A stretch of DNA of 64,000 bases from positions 2,852,001 to 2,916,000 of the forward strand of contig NZ_CP135275.1 of the NCBI RefSeq assembly GCF_032302195.1, written 5' to 3'. This document shows positions 51,179 through 59,704 of the stretch, in pieces (position 1 is the stretch's first letter; every line of letters begins with the position of its first letter). Origin of the DNA: Paenibacillus sp. MMS20-IR301 (GTDB lineage: Bacteria > Bacillota > Bacilli > Paenibacillales > Paenibacillaceae). Position numbers and translations under genes: made by a program. The notes beneath the pieces were generated by a model, which saw only the letters and a list, made by a program, of their open reading frames with translations, made no database searches and was not told the DNA's origin.

Positions 51179-52282
51179 TTAACAATGGCCTGAAGCCCTT
51201 GCCCCGCGGCGGTCAGCGGCCAGAAATGCTTCCAGTACCTGCTTGGGTGTCACGCTGAACGGCATGTTCATCATCGGGCTGCCTTCGGCGCAGCTGGCCT
51301 CTGCTGCCATCATCAGGCGCTCTTGTTCTACGCCTGCCAGCCCCAGCTCCGCAAGTGTCACGGGCAATCCTGCCATACGGCAGAAATCCGCTACCTTGCT
51401 GATCTCCTCCTCTGCCTCACCTTCCAGCATCAGCTGCACAAGTGTGGCGAAGGCCACCTTCTCGCCGTGCAGCGCCGCCCGGCATTCCGGAAGCAGTGTC
51501 AGCCCGTTATGAATGGCATGCGCCGCAGCCAGCCCGCCGCTCTCAAAGCCGATGCCGCTGAGATAAATATTAGCTTCAACAATATGCTCTACAGCGGCTG
51601 TGGCCTGCCCGGCAGAGGCATCCTTCAGCGCCTGCCGCCCATCGGTGAACAGCGTTTCCAGGCAAGTACGGGCTAATGCAAGCGCCGCAAGGGTACTGGT
51701 TCCCCCGGCGCTGGTGACCGCTGCTGATTTGCTGCAGGCTCTGGCCTCGTAATAGGTAGATAAGGCGTCGCCCATTCCTGCTGCCAGCAGCCGCACAGGA
51801 GCCTTGGCGATAATCGCCGTATCGGCAACGACAACATCCGGGCTGCGGCGCAGCTGCAAATAACGGTCAAATTCACCAGATTCACTGTAGAGCACCGACA
51901 ATGCACTGCACGGAGCATCTGTTGAAGCTACTGTGGGAACCAGCAGTACCGGAAGAGATGCGAAATAACTGACTGCCTTGGCTGTATCAAGCGTCTTGCC
52001 CCCGCCAACCCCCACTATAACCTCCACCCTACTGCGATCCAGTTCAGCTGTAATTTGTTGCACTTGGATCAGACTGCATTCACCTCTGAACTCACGCAGC
52101 GTAAGCGGAATCTGCTCCGCATCGAAGCTGCCGCTGATCTCCTGCCCATAGATGGACTGGATATAAGGATCAACAATGGCATAGGCCCCTTTTACACCTA
52201 GCTGCAGGCAATATTCGCCAAGCCTCCTGATCTCCCCGCTGCCCTGGATGTATTTGGACGGTGAACAGATAATTTGCGGCAT
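51179..52282 (-). CDS. gldA: Iron-containing glycerol dehydrogenase-like enzyme
   Basis: A 367-residue protein of the group III alcohol dehydrogenase family. NAD-binding GVGGGKTLDTAKA (about 91-103), PTVASTDAPCSALSV, metal-ligand region GMGDALSTYYEAR (Asp about 171), and His ligands in AHAIHNGL and LHGEKVAF match glycerol dehydrogenase GldA, which oxidises glycerol to dihydroxyacetone. AGGAGG precedes the ATG. The length is typical. It is monocistronic. A glycerol-1-phosphate dehydrogenase relative is the main alternative, but the motif set fits GldA better. Confidence 0.88.
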   Translation of the reverse strand: MPQIICSPSKYIQGSGEIRRLGEYCLQLGVKGAYAIVDPYIQSIYGQEISGSFDAEQIPLTLREFRGECSLIQVQQITAELDRSRVEVIVGVGGGKTLDTAKAVSYFASLPVLLVPTVASTDAPCSALSVLYSESGEFDRYLQLRRSPDVVVADTAIIAKAPVRLLAAGMGDALSTYYEARACSKSAAVTSAGGTSTLAALALARTCLETLFTDGRQALKDASAGQATAAVEHIVEANIYLSGIGFESGGLAAAHAIHNGLTLLPECRAALHGEKVAFATLVQLMLEGEAEEEISKVADFCRMAGLPVTLAELGLAGVEQERLMMAAEASCAEGSPMMNMPFSVTPKQVLEAFLAADRRGARASGHC

Positions 52283-52404
52283 AATACATTCCTCCTCACT
52301 GAATTCCCCTTATTCTAAGGAATATTCCGGAGCCAGGCAGCGAAAAAAGCCATACTCCTCACTAAGTTGGAGTACAGCTTTCAATAATTGGACAGCCTTC
52401 GTTA

Positions 52405-52845
52405 TCAGCGCTTGCGTCTCAGCGGCATTCTGGAGGTCTCAGCTGTCAGCTCACATGCCTGCGGGCCAAGATGGCCCTGATCGATCTTGGTATCAATCAG
52501 ATCCACAATCTGCTGCAAGGATGCAATCTGCTCCAGAATCTTCTGCTTATGGTTCAGGATCAGCTCATGCAGCTCCGGATATTCGGCGATGTCGGAATTC
52601 AGGGACAGGACCAGGAACGGCCGCATATCGTCCAGGGACATGCCTGTTTTCTTGAGGCAAGTGATCAGCTGCATCGTCTCCAGATCCTGATCATTATAGA
52701 TCCTGTGGCTGTTACCCTTGCGCTGCGCGCGGGGCAGAAGGCCGATCTTCTCATAATACCGGATGGTATCCTCAGCTATTCCGGTCCGCTCCGCGGTTTC
52801 TTTAATTGAATATCCTTGAGTAATATTAGCTTCTGCCAGACTCAT
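52405..52845 (-). CDS. MerR-family transcriptional regulator
   Basis: A 146-residue regulator. The N-terminal winged HTH (YSIKETAERTGIAEDTIRYYEKIGLLP) is followed by a coiled-coil dimer helix (about 85-120). There are no cysteine clusters, so it is not a metal sensor of the MerR type. It resembles the group adjacent to SDR or aldo-keto reductases. GAGGTGA precedes the ATG. It is divergent from the SDR gene, with two near-identical palindromes in 19-bp promoter spacers between them. Confidence 0.92.
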   Translation of the reverse strand: MSLAEANITQGYSIKETAERTGIAEDTIRYYEKIGLLPRAQRKGNSHRIYNDQDLETMQLITCLKKTGMSLDDMRPFLVLSLNSDIAEYPELHELILNHKQKILEQIASLQQIVDLIDTKIDQGHLGPQACELTAETSRMPLRRKR

Positions 52846-52886
52846 AGGTTCACCTCATCCGGATTTCATTTGATAACTATCATATA

Positions 52887-52906
52887 ACTTGGAGTCAGCT
52901 CCAAGT
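52887..52906 (-). promoter_or_regulatory. MerR operator/promoter for the merR gene
   Basis: ACTTGGAGTCAGCTCCAAGT is an imperfect palindrome. On the minus strand it sits in a TTGACT / TATGAT promoter with a 19-bp spacer, the spacing typical of MerR-controlled promoters. Confidence 0.8.
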
Positions 52907-52928
52907 CAAGTACCGGAAATAGCATTTG

Positions 52929-52948
52929 ACTTGGAGCCGGCTCCAAGT
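52929..52948 (+). promoter_or_regulatory. MerR operator/promoter for the SDR gene
   Basis: ACTTGGAGCCGGCTCCAAGT is a perfect palindrome between TTGACT (52927) and TACAAT with a 19-bp spacer on the plus strand, mirroring the site on the other side. Confidence 0.85.
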
Positions 52949-53014
52949 TATACAATGGGCACCATTCAACACTTGATTTCATCATTTTATATCCCACCCT
53001 AAAGGAGAATACTT

Positions 53015-53884
53015 ATGACGACAATACATGCTTCTGGTCCGCTACAGCGAACGGCGCTGATTACCGGTGCAAACAATGGAATCGGATTATCCCTGACCCG
53101 CATGATGCTAAGTGAGGGCTGGACAGTTATCGCGCTCATCCGCTCAGCCTTTCCCGAAGATGATCTCCTTATCCGTGAAGCGGCCGGCAAGCGGCAGCTG
53201 CGGATATATAAGGCGGACTTGTCTGATTTCGTCCAGTTGAAGAATGCCCTTGCAGCTATCAGGAGCCAGGAGACGCAGATCGATCTGCTGTTCAATAATG
53301 CCGGCGGCAGCTTCCCGGAGCTAAGCTTCTCGAGGCAGGGCCGGGAGCTGCATTATGAGCTGCAGACGGTTGTTCCATACATCATTATGATGGAGCTGAA
53401 GCAGCTGATCCTTAACAGTCCTCTGCGGACGGTTATCAATACGTCTTCCAATGCTTTTATGATGAAGCGCAGGTTTGATCCGGCTGCCCTGGAGCGTCCG
53501 GCCAAATTCCGCAAGCTGACCGGTCCCTATGCGGACACCAAGCTTGCTTTGTCGCTGTGGACTGCAGCGGTTGCCCCGGAGCTTGAAGCGGAAGGTATTC
53601 TGATCCGCAGCGCCGATCCCGGAGGCAACAATACGATGCGCGGCGGCAAAAAATCAGGAATCCCCTTCTGGCTGAGACCGGTCATCCGTCTGTTCTTCCC
53701 TGACCCTACCCATGGTGCAGGGCTGCTCTATCAAGCGGCACTCGGCGAGCATAGCCACAGGTCCGGCGTGTTCCTGATCAAGAATCAGGTGACCCCGCTG
53801 AAATTCACAGCTACCAGCAAGCTTATTCTGGAGAAGGTTCAGGCCATATATCAGCAGGAGTTCCGCCCCGGCAGCAGTTCCTGA
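53015..53884 (+). CDS. Short-chain dehydrogenase/reductase controlled by a divergent MerR regulator
   Basis: A 289-residue SDR. The nucleotide-binding TGANNGIG (residues 19-26), NNAGG and the Ser (NTSSN) and Tyr-Lys (PYADTK) of the catalytic set are visible. There is no signal peptide. The retinol-dehydrogenase-like arrangement suggests a lipophilic ketone or alcohol substrate, but the true substrate is unknown. It is transcribed from a palindrome-containing promoter shared with the divergent MerR gene, so it is probably induced by that regulator's ligand. Confidence 0.88.
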   Translation: MTTIHASGPLQRTALITGANNGIGLSLTRMMLSEGWTVIALIRSAFPEDDLLIREAAGKRQLRIYKADLSDFVQLKNALAAIRSQETQIDLLFNNAGGSFPELSFSRQGRELHYELQTVVPYIIMMELKQLILNSPLRTVINTSSNAFMMKRRFDPAALERPAKFRKLTGPYADTKLALSLWTAAVAPELEAEGILIRSADPGGNNTMRGGKKSGIPFWLRPVIRLFFPDPTHGAGLLYQAALGEHSHRSGVFLIKNQVTPLKFTATSKLILEKVQAIYQQEFRPGSSS

Positions 53885-53917
53885 TTTACAGCAGCACAGC
53901 AGCAGTAACACGCAAGC

Positions 53918-53953
53918 AAAGCCCAAACCACCGCTAAGGCTGGCTTGGGCTTT
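53918..53953. terminator. Bidirectional terminator
   Basis: Arms AAAGCCCAA / TTGGGCTTT surround an 18-nt loop between the converging SDR and 54005 genes. Confidence 0.65.
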
Positions 53954-54004
53954 AGTTGCCTGTAATCTGTTTACGGTTCTGACGGTACTGTACTGTTTTG
54001 TTCT

Positions 54005-54937
54005 CTACTCCGCTGTGATCCGCCCGAACTCCCGCAGCAGCAGCAGATTCTCTATAACGATATGCGCCTTCCACCAGTTCTCACTGATTGCGAACTCCCG
54101 CACATAATCTGTCCAGCTCCAGGTCAGATCCCATATTCCTGCGGAATTCCGCGCCGCCAGCAGATAGTCCAGCTCCTGCTGCAGCAGCAGCGCAAGCTCT
54201 TCATGCCCCGGACTCAGCGGCGATCGGATGAAGAACGAAGGTCTGCAGCTATAGCTGGTCCAATTACCGGCATCGCGCTTCACCAGCTGCACACTTCGTG
54301 CCGTAAATGCCTCCAGAAGTGCAGGGTACGGAAACTGCTCCTGCAGTTCTGCTTCCGCGATACATTCCAGCAGTGTTCCCACACATCTCAGTGGATGCAT
54401 CTCAAGCCCGGGGTTCTGCAGGAAAGATTCCGCCAATTTTTGCACGATACCGCTTCCGCGTTCAAATAATGCGCTGTCTCTGGCAGCAAATTTCAGAATG
54501 AATCCGGCCAGAATAGCTGTCGGGTTATACGGGCTGCTGGCCGTACTTTCCGAGCTTGTATGCCACCAGGGCGCATGAGGGTACTCATTATTGGAAGCAA
54601 CGTTAAAGCTCCACGTATGGCCGTTCTGGTCAGCACCGCTGTCCAGATACTTCAGGATTCCTTGCACCAGCGGATGTCCGGCATCGGCGAAATCCAGCTC
54701 CAGCAGCCGCTCCACAGCGGTATTCGTCATAACGGGCGTTGAATTCGGATTCCATGCATCGGCCTCCAGCGCATGGCCGAAGCCGCCGTCTGCATTCTGA
54801 TACACGGATAATGCTTCGAGCACCGGCTGGATCTGTCCCTTCTCAAAGTGAAACCTCCATCTCGCCAAATCCAGCGGGCGGCTGTTGCGGTACATCCATC
54901 GTCTTATAACCTCAAATTCCTCCGGCTGCAGCTCCAT
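54005..54937 (-). CDS. Terpene-cyclase/prenyltransferase-like alpha-barrel protein of unknown function
   Basis: A 310-residue protein starting at the second in-frame ATG (54937; AGGAG lies 7 nt upstream, while the first ATG is too close). Repeats such as YQNADGGFGHALEAD and the W-rich helical pattern resemble the alpha/alpha barrel of squalene/prenyltransferase-type proteins. The DxDD-type active-site motif of class II cyclases was not seen. Such stand-alone proteins are common in Firmicutes, without known activity. It is monocistronic and convergent with the SDR gene. Confidence 0.7.
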   Translation of the reverse strand: MELQPEEFEVIRRWMYRNSRPLDLARWRFHFEKGQIQPVLEALSVYQNADGGFGHALEADAWNPNSTPVMTNTAVERLLELDFADAGHPLVQGILKYLDSGADQNGHTWSFNVASNNEYPHAPWWHTSSESTASSPYNPTAILAGFILKFAARDSALFERGSGIVQKLAESFLQNPGLEMHPLRCVGTLLECIAEAELQEQFPYPALLEAFTARSVQLVKRDAGNWTSYSCRPSFFIRSPLSPGHEELALLLQQELDYLLAARNSAGIWDLTWSWTDYVREFAISENWWKAHIVIENLLLLREFGRITAE

Positions 54938-55041
54938 ACACATTCTCCTCTTATCTTAATATGTAGTGATACTTGCTTACTATATTATTTGATTTCCAGT
55001 AAAATACAAGAGAACAGAGATTACCGAGGAGGAATAAACAG

Positions 55042-55371
55042 ATGACTGAAGATTTCTACTGTGACGAGGTACTAAACGGCAAAACGGAAGTTCAAAAGGT
55101 AATGGAGACCGATAATGTTCTCGCTTATTATCACACCCGGCCTTTCTATCCTGTGCACATTGTCGCTATACCCAAGAGACATATTTCCTCACTGCTGACG
55201 CTTCAGGACAGTGACAATGAACTGTTCCTGGAGCTGATGGGAGTGATTAAACAAGTAGCCGCCCGGGTTACTGAAGAGTACGGGGCCTGCAGAGTGAACA
55301 CGAACCTGGGAAATTACCAGGATTCCAAGCATCTGCACTATCACATCTGTTACGGCGAGCCGCTGCGATAA
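55042..55371 (+). CDS. HIT-family nucleotide hydrolase
   Basis: A 109-residue histidine-triad protein with the motif HLHYHICYG (His-x-His-x-His) near the C-terminus and IPKRHISSL in the middle. HIT enzymes hydrolyse adenosine phosphoramidates or related nucleotides. GAGGAGG precedes the ATG. Its length is at the short end for the family but complete. It is in line with the downstream YihY gene on the same strand, about 90 bp away. Confidence 0.9.
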   Translation: MTEDFYCDEVLNGKTEVQKVMETDNVLAYYHTRPFYPVHIVAIPKRHISSLLTLQDSDNELFLELMGVIKQVAARVTEEYGACRVNTNLGNYQDSKHLHYHICYGEPLR

Positions 55372-55462
55372 CAGGATATTTTGCCGCAGGATACATATAC
55401 ATTGATATATTTCGCAAACGATGTGAAGCCTAATAAGATACAAGGAAGCATAGGAGGGTCTT

Positions 55463-56314
55463 ATGAGCAGGAGCAGAGCCGGTGCCGGAGATGTAATTGC
55501 TTTTATCAGAGTGCTGTTACAAAAAATTAAAGCCGACGATGTCCAGGGGATCAGCGCTCAGCTGACTTATTATCTGATTCTGTCCCTGTTCCCTTTCCTG
55601 ATCTTCATTATGACCCTGATCGGTTATGCCCATATCTCCCTGGAGGACAAAATCAGCCAGCTGGAGCAGATCATGCCCGCTGAGGCCATCTCTATTATTG
55701 AAGAAATCCTGCAGGATGTATCCGAGGGACGCAGCCAGGCACTGTTGTCCTTCGGGATGCTGGCTACCCTGTGGGCGGCCTCCAAAGGAATCAATGCCAT
55801 TATCAAAGGCCTTAACCGTGCCTATGATATTGATGAGAGCAGAGCCTTCTGGAAAATACGGGGGATCGCTTTTCTCGCCACGTTAACCATCGGATTCGTT
55901 GTCTTAATCAGCATTCTGCTGCTAGTGCTTGGCAGCTGGCTCAAAACACAGGTTTTCCTTCTGGCAGATCTTCCCTATGGATTCCAGAAGCTGTGGGATC
56001 TGCTGCAATATGCCGTGCCGCTGCTCGTAATGTTCATTGTGTTCACACTGCTGTACTGGATTGCTCCCAGCCGCAGGCTGAAGCTGCGTGAGGTCATGCC
56101 CGGTGCCCTGTTCTCAACCCTCGGCTGGATTATTACCTCTGTGCTTTTCTCCGTATATGTCAATCAGTTCAGTGATTTCACCAAGACCTACGGCAGTCTC
56201 GGCGGTGTAATGGTTCTGCTGATCTGGCTCTATATCAGTTCGATTATTATACTGGCCGGGGGAGAGATCAATGCCATTCTGCAGAACCGCATAGTACAGG
56301 TAACTAAGCGTTAG
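55463..56314 (+). CDS. YihY/BrkB-family inner membrane protein
   Basis: A 283-residue protein with about six membrane helices. Family hallmarks are the N-terminal AQLTYYLILSLFPFLIF, the middle AYDIDESRAFWKIRG and the C-terminal YGSLGGVMVLLIWLYISS. The group was once called RNase BN but is now treated as an uncharacterised membrane family. AGGAGGG precedes the ATG. It is followed by a PadR gene on the same strand with its own promoter. Confidence 0.9.
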   Translation: MSRSRAGAGDVIAFIRVLLQKIKADDVQGISAQLTYYLILSLFPFLIFIMTLIGYAHISLEDKISQLEQIMPAEAISIIEEILQDVSEGRSQALLSFGMLATLWAASKGINAIIKGLNRAYDIDESRAFWKIRGIAFLATLTIGFVVLISILLLVLGSWLKTQVFLLADLPYGFQKLWDLLQYAVPLLVMFIVFTLLYWIAPSRRLKLREVMPGALFSTLGWIITSVLFSVYVNQFSDFTKTYGSLGGVMVLLIWLYISSIIILAGGEINAILQNRIVQVTKR

Positions 56315-56368
56315 CCGGACAGCTGCCCTGGTGTAATCCCCGTCCGTACGGCCTGAATAGAAAAACAC

Positions 56369-56427
56369 TTGACAATAATCCTAATAAATGTAATCATGTA
56401 TATATCGAACAGATATATCGAATAGAT
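56369..56427 (+). promoter_or_regulatory. Promoter and 13-bp direct repeat upstream of padR
   Basis: TTGACA at 56369 with TAATCA at 56391 gives a 16-bp spacer. Just downstream, ATATCGAACAGAT and ATATCGAATAGAT form a tandem 13-bp repeat (56402-56427) ending 17 bp before the ATG. This is a candidate autoregulatory PadR site. Confidence 0.55.
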
Positions 56428-56444
56428 ATAAATGAGGTGAAGAA

Positions 56445-56990
56445 ATGTTAGAGCACATCCTGCTTGGCATGCTGATGGAAGGCACGATGAGCGGATATGA
56501 CCTGAAGAAGACAATTGATCAATCTGTAGGCATCTTTTATACAGCCAGCTTCGGCAGTCTGTATCCCGCATTGAAACGGTTAACCGACAAAGGCTTAATC
56601 TCCCTTACCGAGACTGATAACAGCAAGAACAAGAAGCTGTATACCCTTCTGCCCAGCGGCCGGAAGGAATTCCTGGACTGGCTCGCCGGACCTTTTCAAT
56701 CAGGACGGAATGAACAGCTGATCCGTATCTTTTTCTTTGATTATCTGGAGGAAGAAATTCGTCAGCAGCGGCTGGGGGAGTACCTGAACAAAATGGAGAT
56801 TGAAATCCGCACACTGGAAGCCGTTAAAGGTATTGTGGAAGGGGAACTGGCAACGATTCCGAATCCTGAAGATTATTATTACCGGGTATCCGTGTTATCT
56901 TACGGACTGCAGCATTTCCGGATGGAACAGCAATGGCTGAGAGACATAAAAGAGAGGAAGAACCTTAATCATGACAACTCTACAATCTAA
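56445..56990 (+). CDS. PadR-family transcriptional regulator
   Basis: A 181-residue protein with an N-terminal winged helix (LEHILLGMLMEGTMSGYDLKKTI; SLYPALKRLTDKGLI) and a C-terminal dimerisation helix domain (about 95-175) of the larger PadR subgroup. PadR repressors respond to phenolics or drugs and usually control an adjacent membrane protein. Its 3' end overlaps the CPBP gene by 20 bp, so the two are coupled. GAGGTGA precedes the ATG. Confidence 0.92.
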   Translation: MLEHILLGMLMEGTMSGYDLKKTIDQSVGIFYTASFGSLYPALKRLTDKGLISLTETDNSKNKKLYTLLPSGRKEFLDWLAGPFQSGRNEQLIRIFFFDYLEEEIRQQRLGEYLNKMEIEIRTLEAVKGIVEGELATIPNPEDYYYRVSVLSYGLQHFRMEQQWLRDIKERKNLNHDNSTI

Positions 56991-57738
56991 ATTAACCTTT
57001 TCACAAAAGCATCCTATTTGGACCGTAGTCATTATTCAGCTGCTGCTGCTGCTGGCGATGACAGCCGCCGGAGCAGTAGCCACAATCCGAGAGCTCAGCG
57101 ACAAGTCCCCTGTATGGATATCCTTTATCCCGATCGCAATCGTACTCATGCTCTACTTCACATTGAAACGGAAATGGAGCCTGCTTGGATTCCGTTCGCT
57201 GAGCACCATTCCTTCCGGCAACTGGATCTATTATGCCCCTCTGCTCCTCATCCTGGTTATTAACGGCATCAAAGGATTCCGTGAAATTAGCGTATCTGAG
57301 GTACTGGTACTACTTCTCTTTACATTATTAGTAGGATTCGTGGAGGAGAGTCTTTACCGGGGACTGATACTGAAGACGCTGCTTGCCAAAGGGGTTACCA
57401 CTGCAGTCATCACCTCCAGCGTCCTGTTTGGCCTCACCCATATTCTGAATTCACTCTCCGGGCAGGATGTGGGCCAGACTATACTTCAGATCGTATACGC
57501 ACTCTTAATGGGGGTAGTGCTTGCTCTCTTAGTAGTGAAGGATAACAATATCATACCGGTAATACTCTTTCACTTCCTACATAACCTGCTTCAATATGTC
57601 GGCAATGATAACAGCAGCGCTTTCCTCGGGTACGACCTGCTCATTCTGGCCCTACTGGCCGGGCATGCTGTTTGGCTTATCTTTTCCTTACGTAAGAGCA
57701 CTCCCTCAGCGTATGCGGCTTCAAGCAGTATTCACTAA
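56971..57738 (+). CDS. CPBP-family intramembrane metalloprotease
   Basis: A 255-residue integral membrane protein with about seven helices and the Abi/CPBP motifs: EEXXXR (VEESLYRGL), FXXXH (LFGLTHI) and HXXXN (FHFLHNLL). These form the metal site of Rce1-like intramembrane proteases, which in bacteria are linked to bacteriocin immunity or stress. It is co-expressed with the PadR regulator through a 20-bp overlap. It is followed by a terminator. Confidence 0.9.
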   Translation: MTTLQSKLTFSQKHPIWTVVIIQLLLLLAMTAAGAVATIRELSDKSPVWISFIPIAIVLMLYFTLKRKWSLLGFRSLSTIPSGNWIYYAPLLLILVINGIKGFREISVSEVLVLLLFTLLVGFVEESLYRGLILKTLLAKGVTTAVITSSVLFGLTHILNSLSGQDVGQTILQIVYALLMGVVLALLVVKDNNIIPVILFHFLHNLLQYVGNDNSSAFLGYDLLILALLAGHAVWLIFSLRKSTPSAYAASSSIH

Positions 57739-57768
57739 CAGAATTTAATCCATTTATGCCTGCAGTTA

Positions 57769-57817
57769 TAAGACTGGAGATTAGACCGAGTGACTCGATC
57801 TTCTCCGGTCTTTTTTG
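57769..57817 (+). terminator. Terminator of the padR-CPBP operon
   Basis: AAGACTGGAGA pairs with TCTCCGGTCTT (one G-T pair) around a loop of about 20 nt and runs into TTTTTTG, about 30 bp past the stop. Confidence 0.8.
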
Positions 57818-57841
57818 TTTCAGACCACCGCAATAAGGATA

Positions 57842-57899
57842 CAAATAAAAAACAGGTTGCGAATCAGCCAAAAGCTGATCCACAACCTGTTTTTATTTA
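57842..57899 (-). terminator. Terminator of the tRNA-Leu gene
   Basis: A long stem AATAAAAAACAGGTTG / CAACCTGTTTTTATT encloses an inner hairpin CAGC/GCTG. It begins 5 bp from the 3' end of the tRNA on the minus strand. Confidence 0.8.
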
Positions 57900-57903
57900 A
57901 GGA

Positions 57904-57987
57904 TGCGGTCGAGAGGACTCGAACCTCCACGGTATTGCTACCACACGGACCTGAACCGTGCGCGTCTGCCAATTCCGCCACGACCGC
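57904..57987 (-). tRNA. tRNA-Leu (CAG)
   Basis: An 84-nt class II tRNA. The acceptor stem is GCGGTCG / CGACCGC with discriminator A. It has a D-arm with GGCGGAATTGGCAGAC, the anticodon arm CACGG-TTCAGGT-CCGTG (anticodon CAG), a long variable arm as expected for Leu, and a T-arm with GGTTCGAGTCC. CCA is not encoded. It is followed by a strong terminator. Confidence 0.96.
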
Positions 57988-58165
57988 ATATCTTGGTGAT
58001 CCGCTCTCGCGGCCACAAAATATATCTTACCATGTACAGAGAAAAGAGTCAACAAAATTTATTTTTCATTTCTTTTCATAAAATTTTGGATAATTATTGC
58101 TTTTCATTATAATTTCAAGGTATAATAAGAACAAAGGTTCGCATACTATAAATGAGGTGATTTAT

Positions 58166-58621
58166 ATGGCGACTACCAGAGTAAATTCCCGAGTCACAGC
58201 AAATATACCCGAAGCTATAACCAAAGACGAAATTTCCCTTGTCAGAAGCTACCTGCTGTTAACGTTTATTCATAAAGTATTCGAACGCGATTGCCGGGTT
58301 ATCGGCAAGAGCGGCCTGTTCAAGACCCCGCAGCTCTATATGGAGCTGGTATCCAGCGCCACTAAGAAGACTTCACTGATGCTGCAGGAGGTAACCCGCG
58401 AGCTTACTTCCCGTCAGCTCAAGATCAGTACCATCCGCCAGGATCAGCGCGGAGTCACAGCGGAGTATATGTGCCGGGGATACGCCGGGGAAATTCATAT
58501 TCTGTGGCCCGGCTTCCGCAGTGAGATGATGCAGCGCATGCGTGCTTACCTCGGGCTTGGTGCCGAGCTTGCCGCCCTCCCGAGAGAAGAAGCGGTGGAG
58601 CAGATGGCCTTGTCCATCTAA
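58166..58621 (+). CDS. Conserved hypothetical protein
   Basis: A 151-residue soluble protein of no family I recognise. GAGGTGA lies 5 nt before the ATG at 58166; the frame extends further upstream but without a ribosome site. The composition is mixed alpha/beta, with no signal peptide, no Cys cluster and one Trp. It is monocistronic and has a good terminator 60 bp past its stop. The real gene call rests on the ribosome site, the codon use like its neighbours and the terminator. Confidence 0.75.
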   Translation: MATTRVNSRVTANIPEAITKDEISLVRSYLLLTFIHKVFERDCRVIGKSGLFKTPQLYMELVSSATKKTSLMLQEVTRELTSRQLKISTIRQDQRGVTAEYMCRGYAGEIHILWPGFRSEMMQRMRAYLGLGAELAALPREEAVEQMALSI

Positions 58622-58682
58622 TTCTTCCTTGATCCGGACCATATGATCTTACCCAATGACCACTCCACCTTATTTCCTAGAG

Positions 58683-58716
58683 AGCCTTATCCCTATTCCG
58701 GATAAGGCTTTTTTTT
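58683..58716 (+). terminator. Terminator after 58621
   Basis: AGCCTTATCC / GGATAAGGCT arms around a 7-nt loop run directly into a run of eight or more Ts. Confidence 0.88.
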
Positions 58717-58813
58717 GATTTACTGCTTCTCGGGCGCTTGTTCTTGCTATTCAGGCCCGGATTGCCGCAGCATTGTGCTACACTGGTGTAAGTCATTGTT
58801 AAGGAGGCCATAC

Positions 58814-59698
58814 ATGGCAGCAACTAATTCACAAGATGAAGCGGGATTACACATGAAACTGCGGGCTGGAGCTGCTATTGCAGGCGGCTACCGCCATTCT
58901 GTAGGGCTTAAGGGTGACGGCACAGTAACCGCTGCAGGTGCCAATCCATACGGCCAATGCGAGGTCAGCCGCTGGCAGGACATTACCGCGGTGGCAGCGG
59001 GCAATGCCCATACGGGTAATTCCCATACGGTCGGGCTTCGTTCAGACGGTACTGTGGTGGCTACCGGCTGGAATAAGCACGGCCAATGCGAGGTCAGCAG
59101 CTGGCAGGGTATGGTTGCAGTAGCGGCGGGCTGGCGCCGGACACTCGGGCTGAAATCGGATGGCACAGTATACGCTGTAGGACGTAATACGGAAGGAGAA
59201 TGTAATGTCAGCGGCTGGCAGGATATCATCGAAGTTGCGGCAGGTGACTGGCACACGCTTGGCCTTAAGCCAGACGGCTCCCTAATATCAGCAGGCAATA
59301 ACCGGTACGGCCAATGCAATGTCAGCAGCTGGAACAGCCTTACTGCGGTAGCGGCGGGTTATCTTCATACCGCCGGACTTAGATCAGATGGCACTGTGGC
59401 GGCGGCGGGATTAAACAAGCATGAGCAATGTGAGGTAAGCGTCTGGCGCAATATCGTTGCAATAGCAGCTGGCAGTCATCATACAATCGGCTTGAAGCCC
59501 GACGGCACAGTGCTTGCCGCCGGCTGGAATGAATACGGCCAATGCTCTGTACAAGACTGGCAGGATATTGTGGCGGTTGCAGGAGGATGCACTCACACAC
59601 TCGGCCTGAAACGGGATGGCACAGTGCTTGCAGCCGGCCGGAACATGGAAGGACAATGCGAAGTAGGCAGCTGGCATAATATCCAGCTGCCCCTATAG
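58814..59698 (+). CDS. RCC1-like seven-repeat beta-propeller protein
   Basis: A 294-residue protein made almost wholly of seven RCC1-type repeats. Each has the form (H)T.GL..DGTV.A.G.N..GQC.V..W..I.AVAAG and is about 38-43 residues long, enough to close a seven-bladed propeller. AAGGAGG lies 6 nt before the ATG at 58814. There is no signal peptide, so it is cytoplasmic. The second repeat carries a small in-frame duplication (AHTGNSHT). RCC1-like repeats mediate protein binding; the bacterial function is unknown. Confidence 0.85.
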   Translation: MAATNSQDEAGLHMKLRAGAAIAGGYRHSVGLKGDGTVTAAGANPYGQCEVSRWQDITAVAAGNAHTGNSHTVGLRSDGTVVATGWNKHGQCEVSSWQGMVAVAAGWRRTLGLKSDGTVYAVGRNTEGECNVSGWQDIIEVAAGDWHTLGLKPDGSLISAGNNRYGQCNVSSWNSLTAVAAGYLHTAGLRSDGTVAAAGLNKHEQCEVSVWRNIVAIAAGSHHTIGLKPDGTVLAAGWNEYGQCSVQDWQDIVAVAGGCTHTLGLKRDGTVLAAGRNMEGQCEVGSWHNIQLPL

Positions 59699-59704
59699 TC
59701 TATC

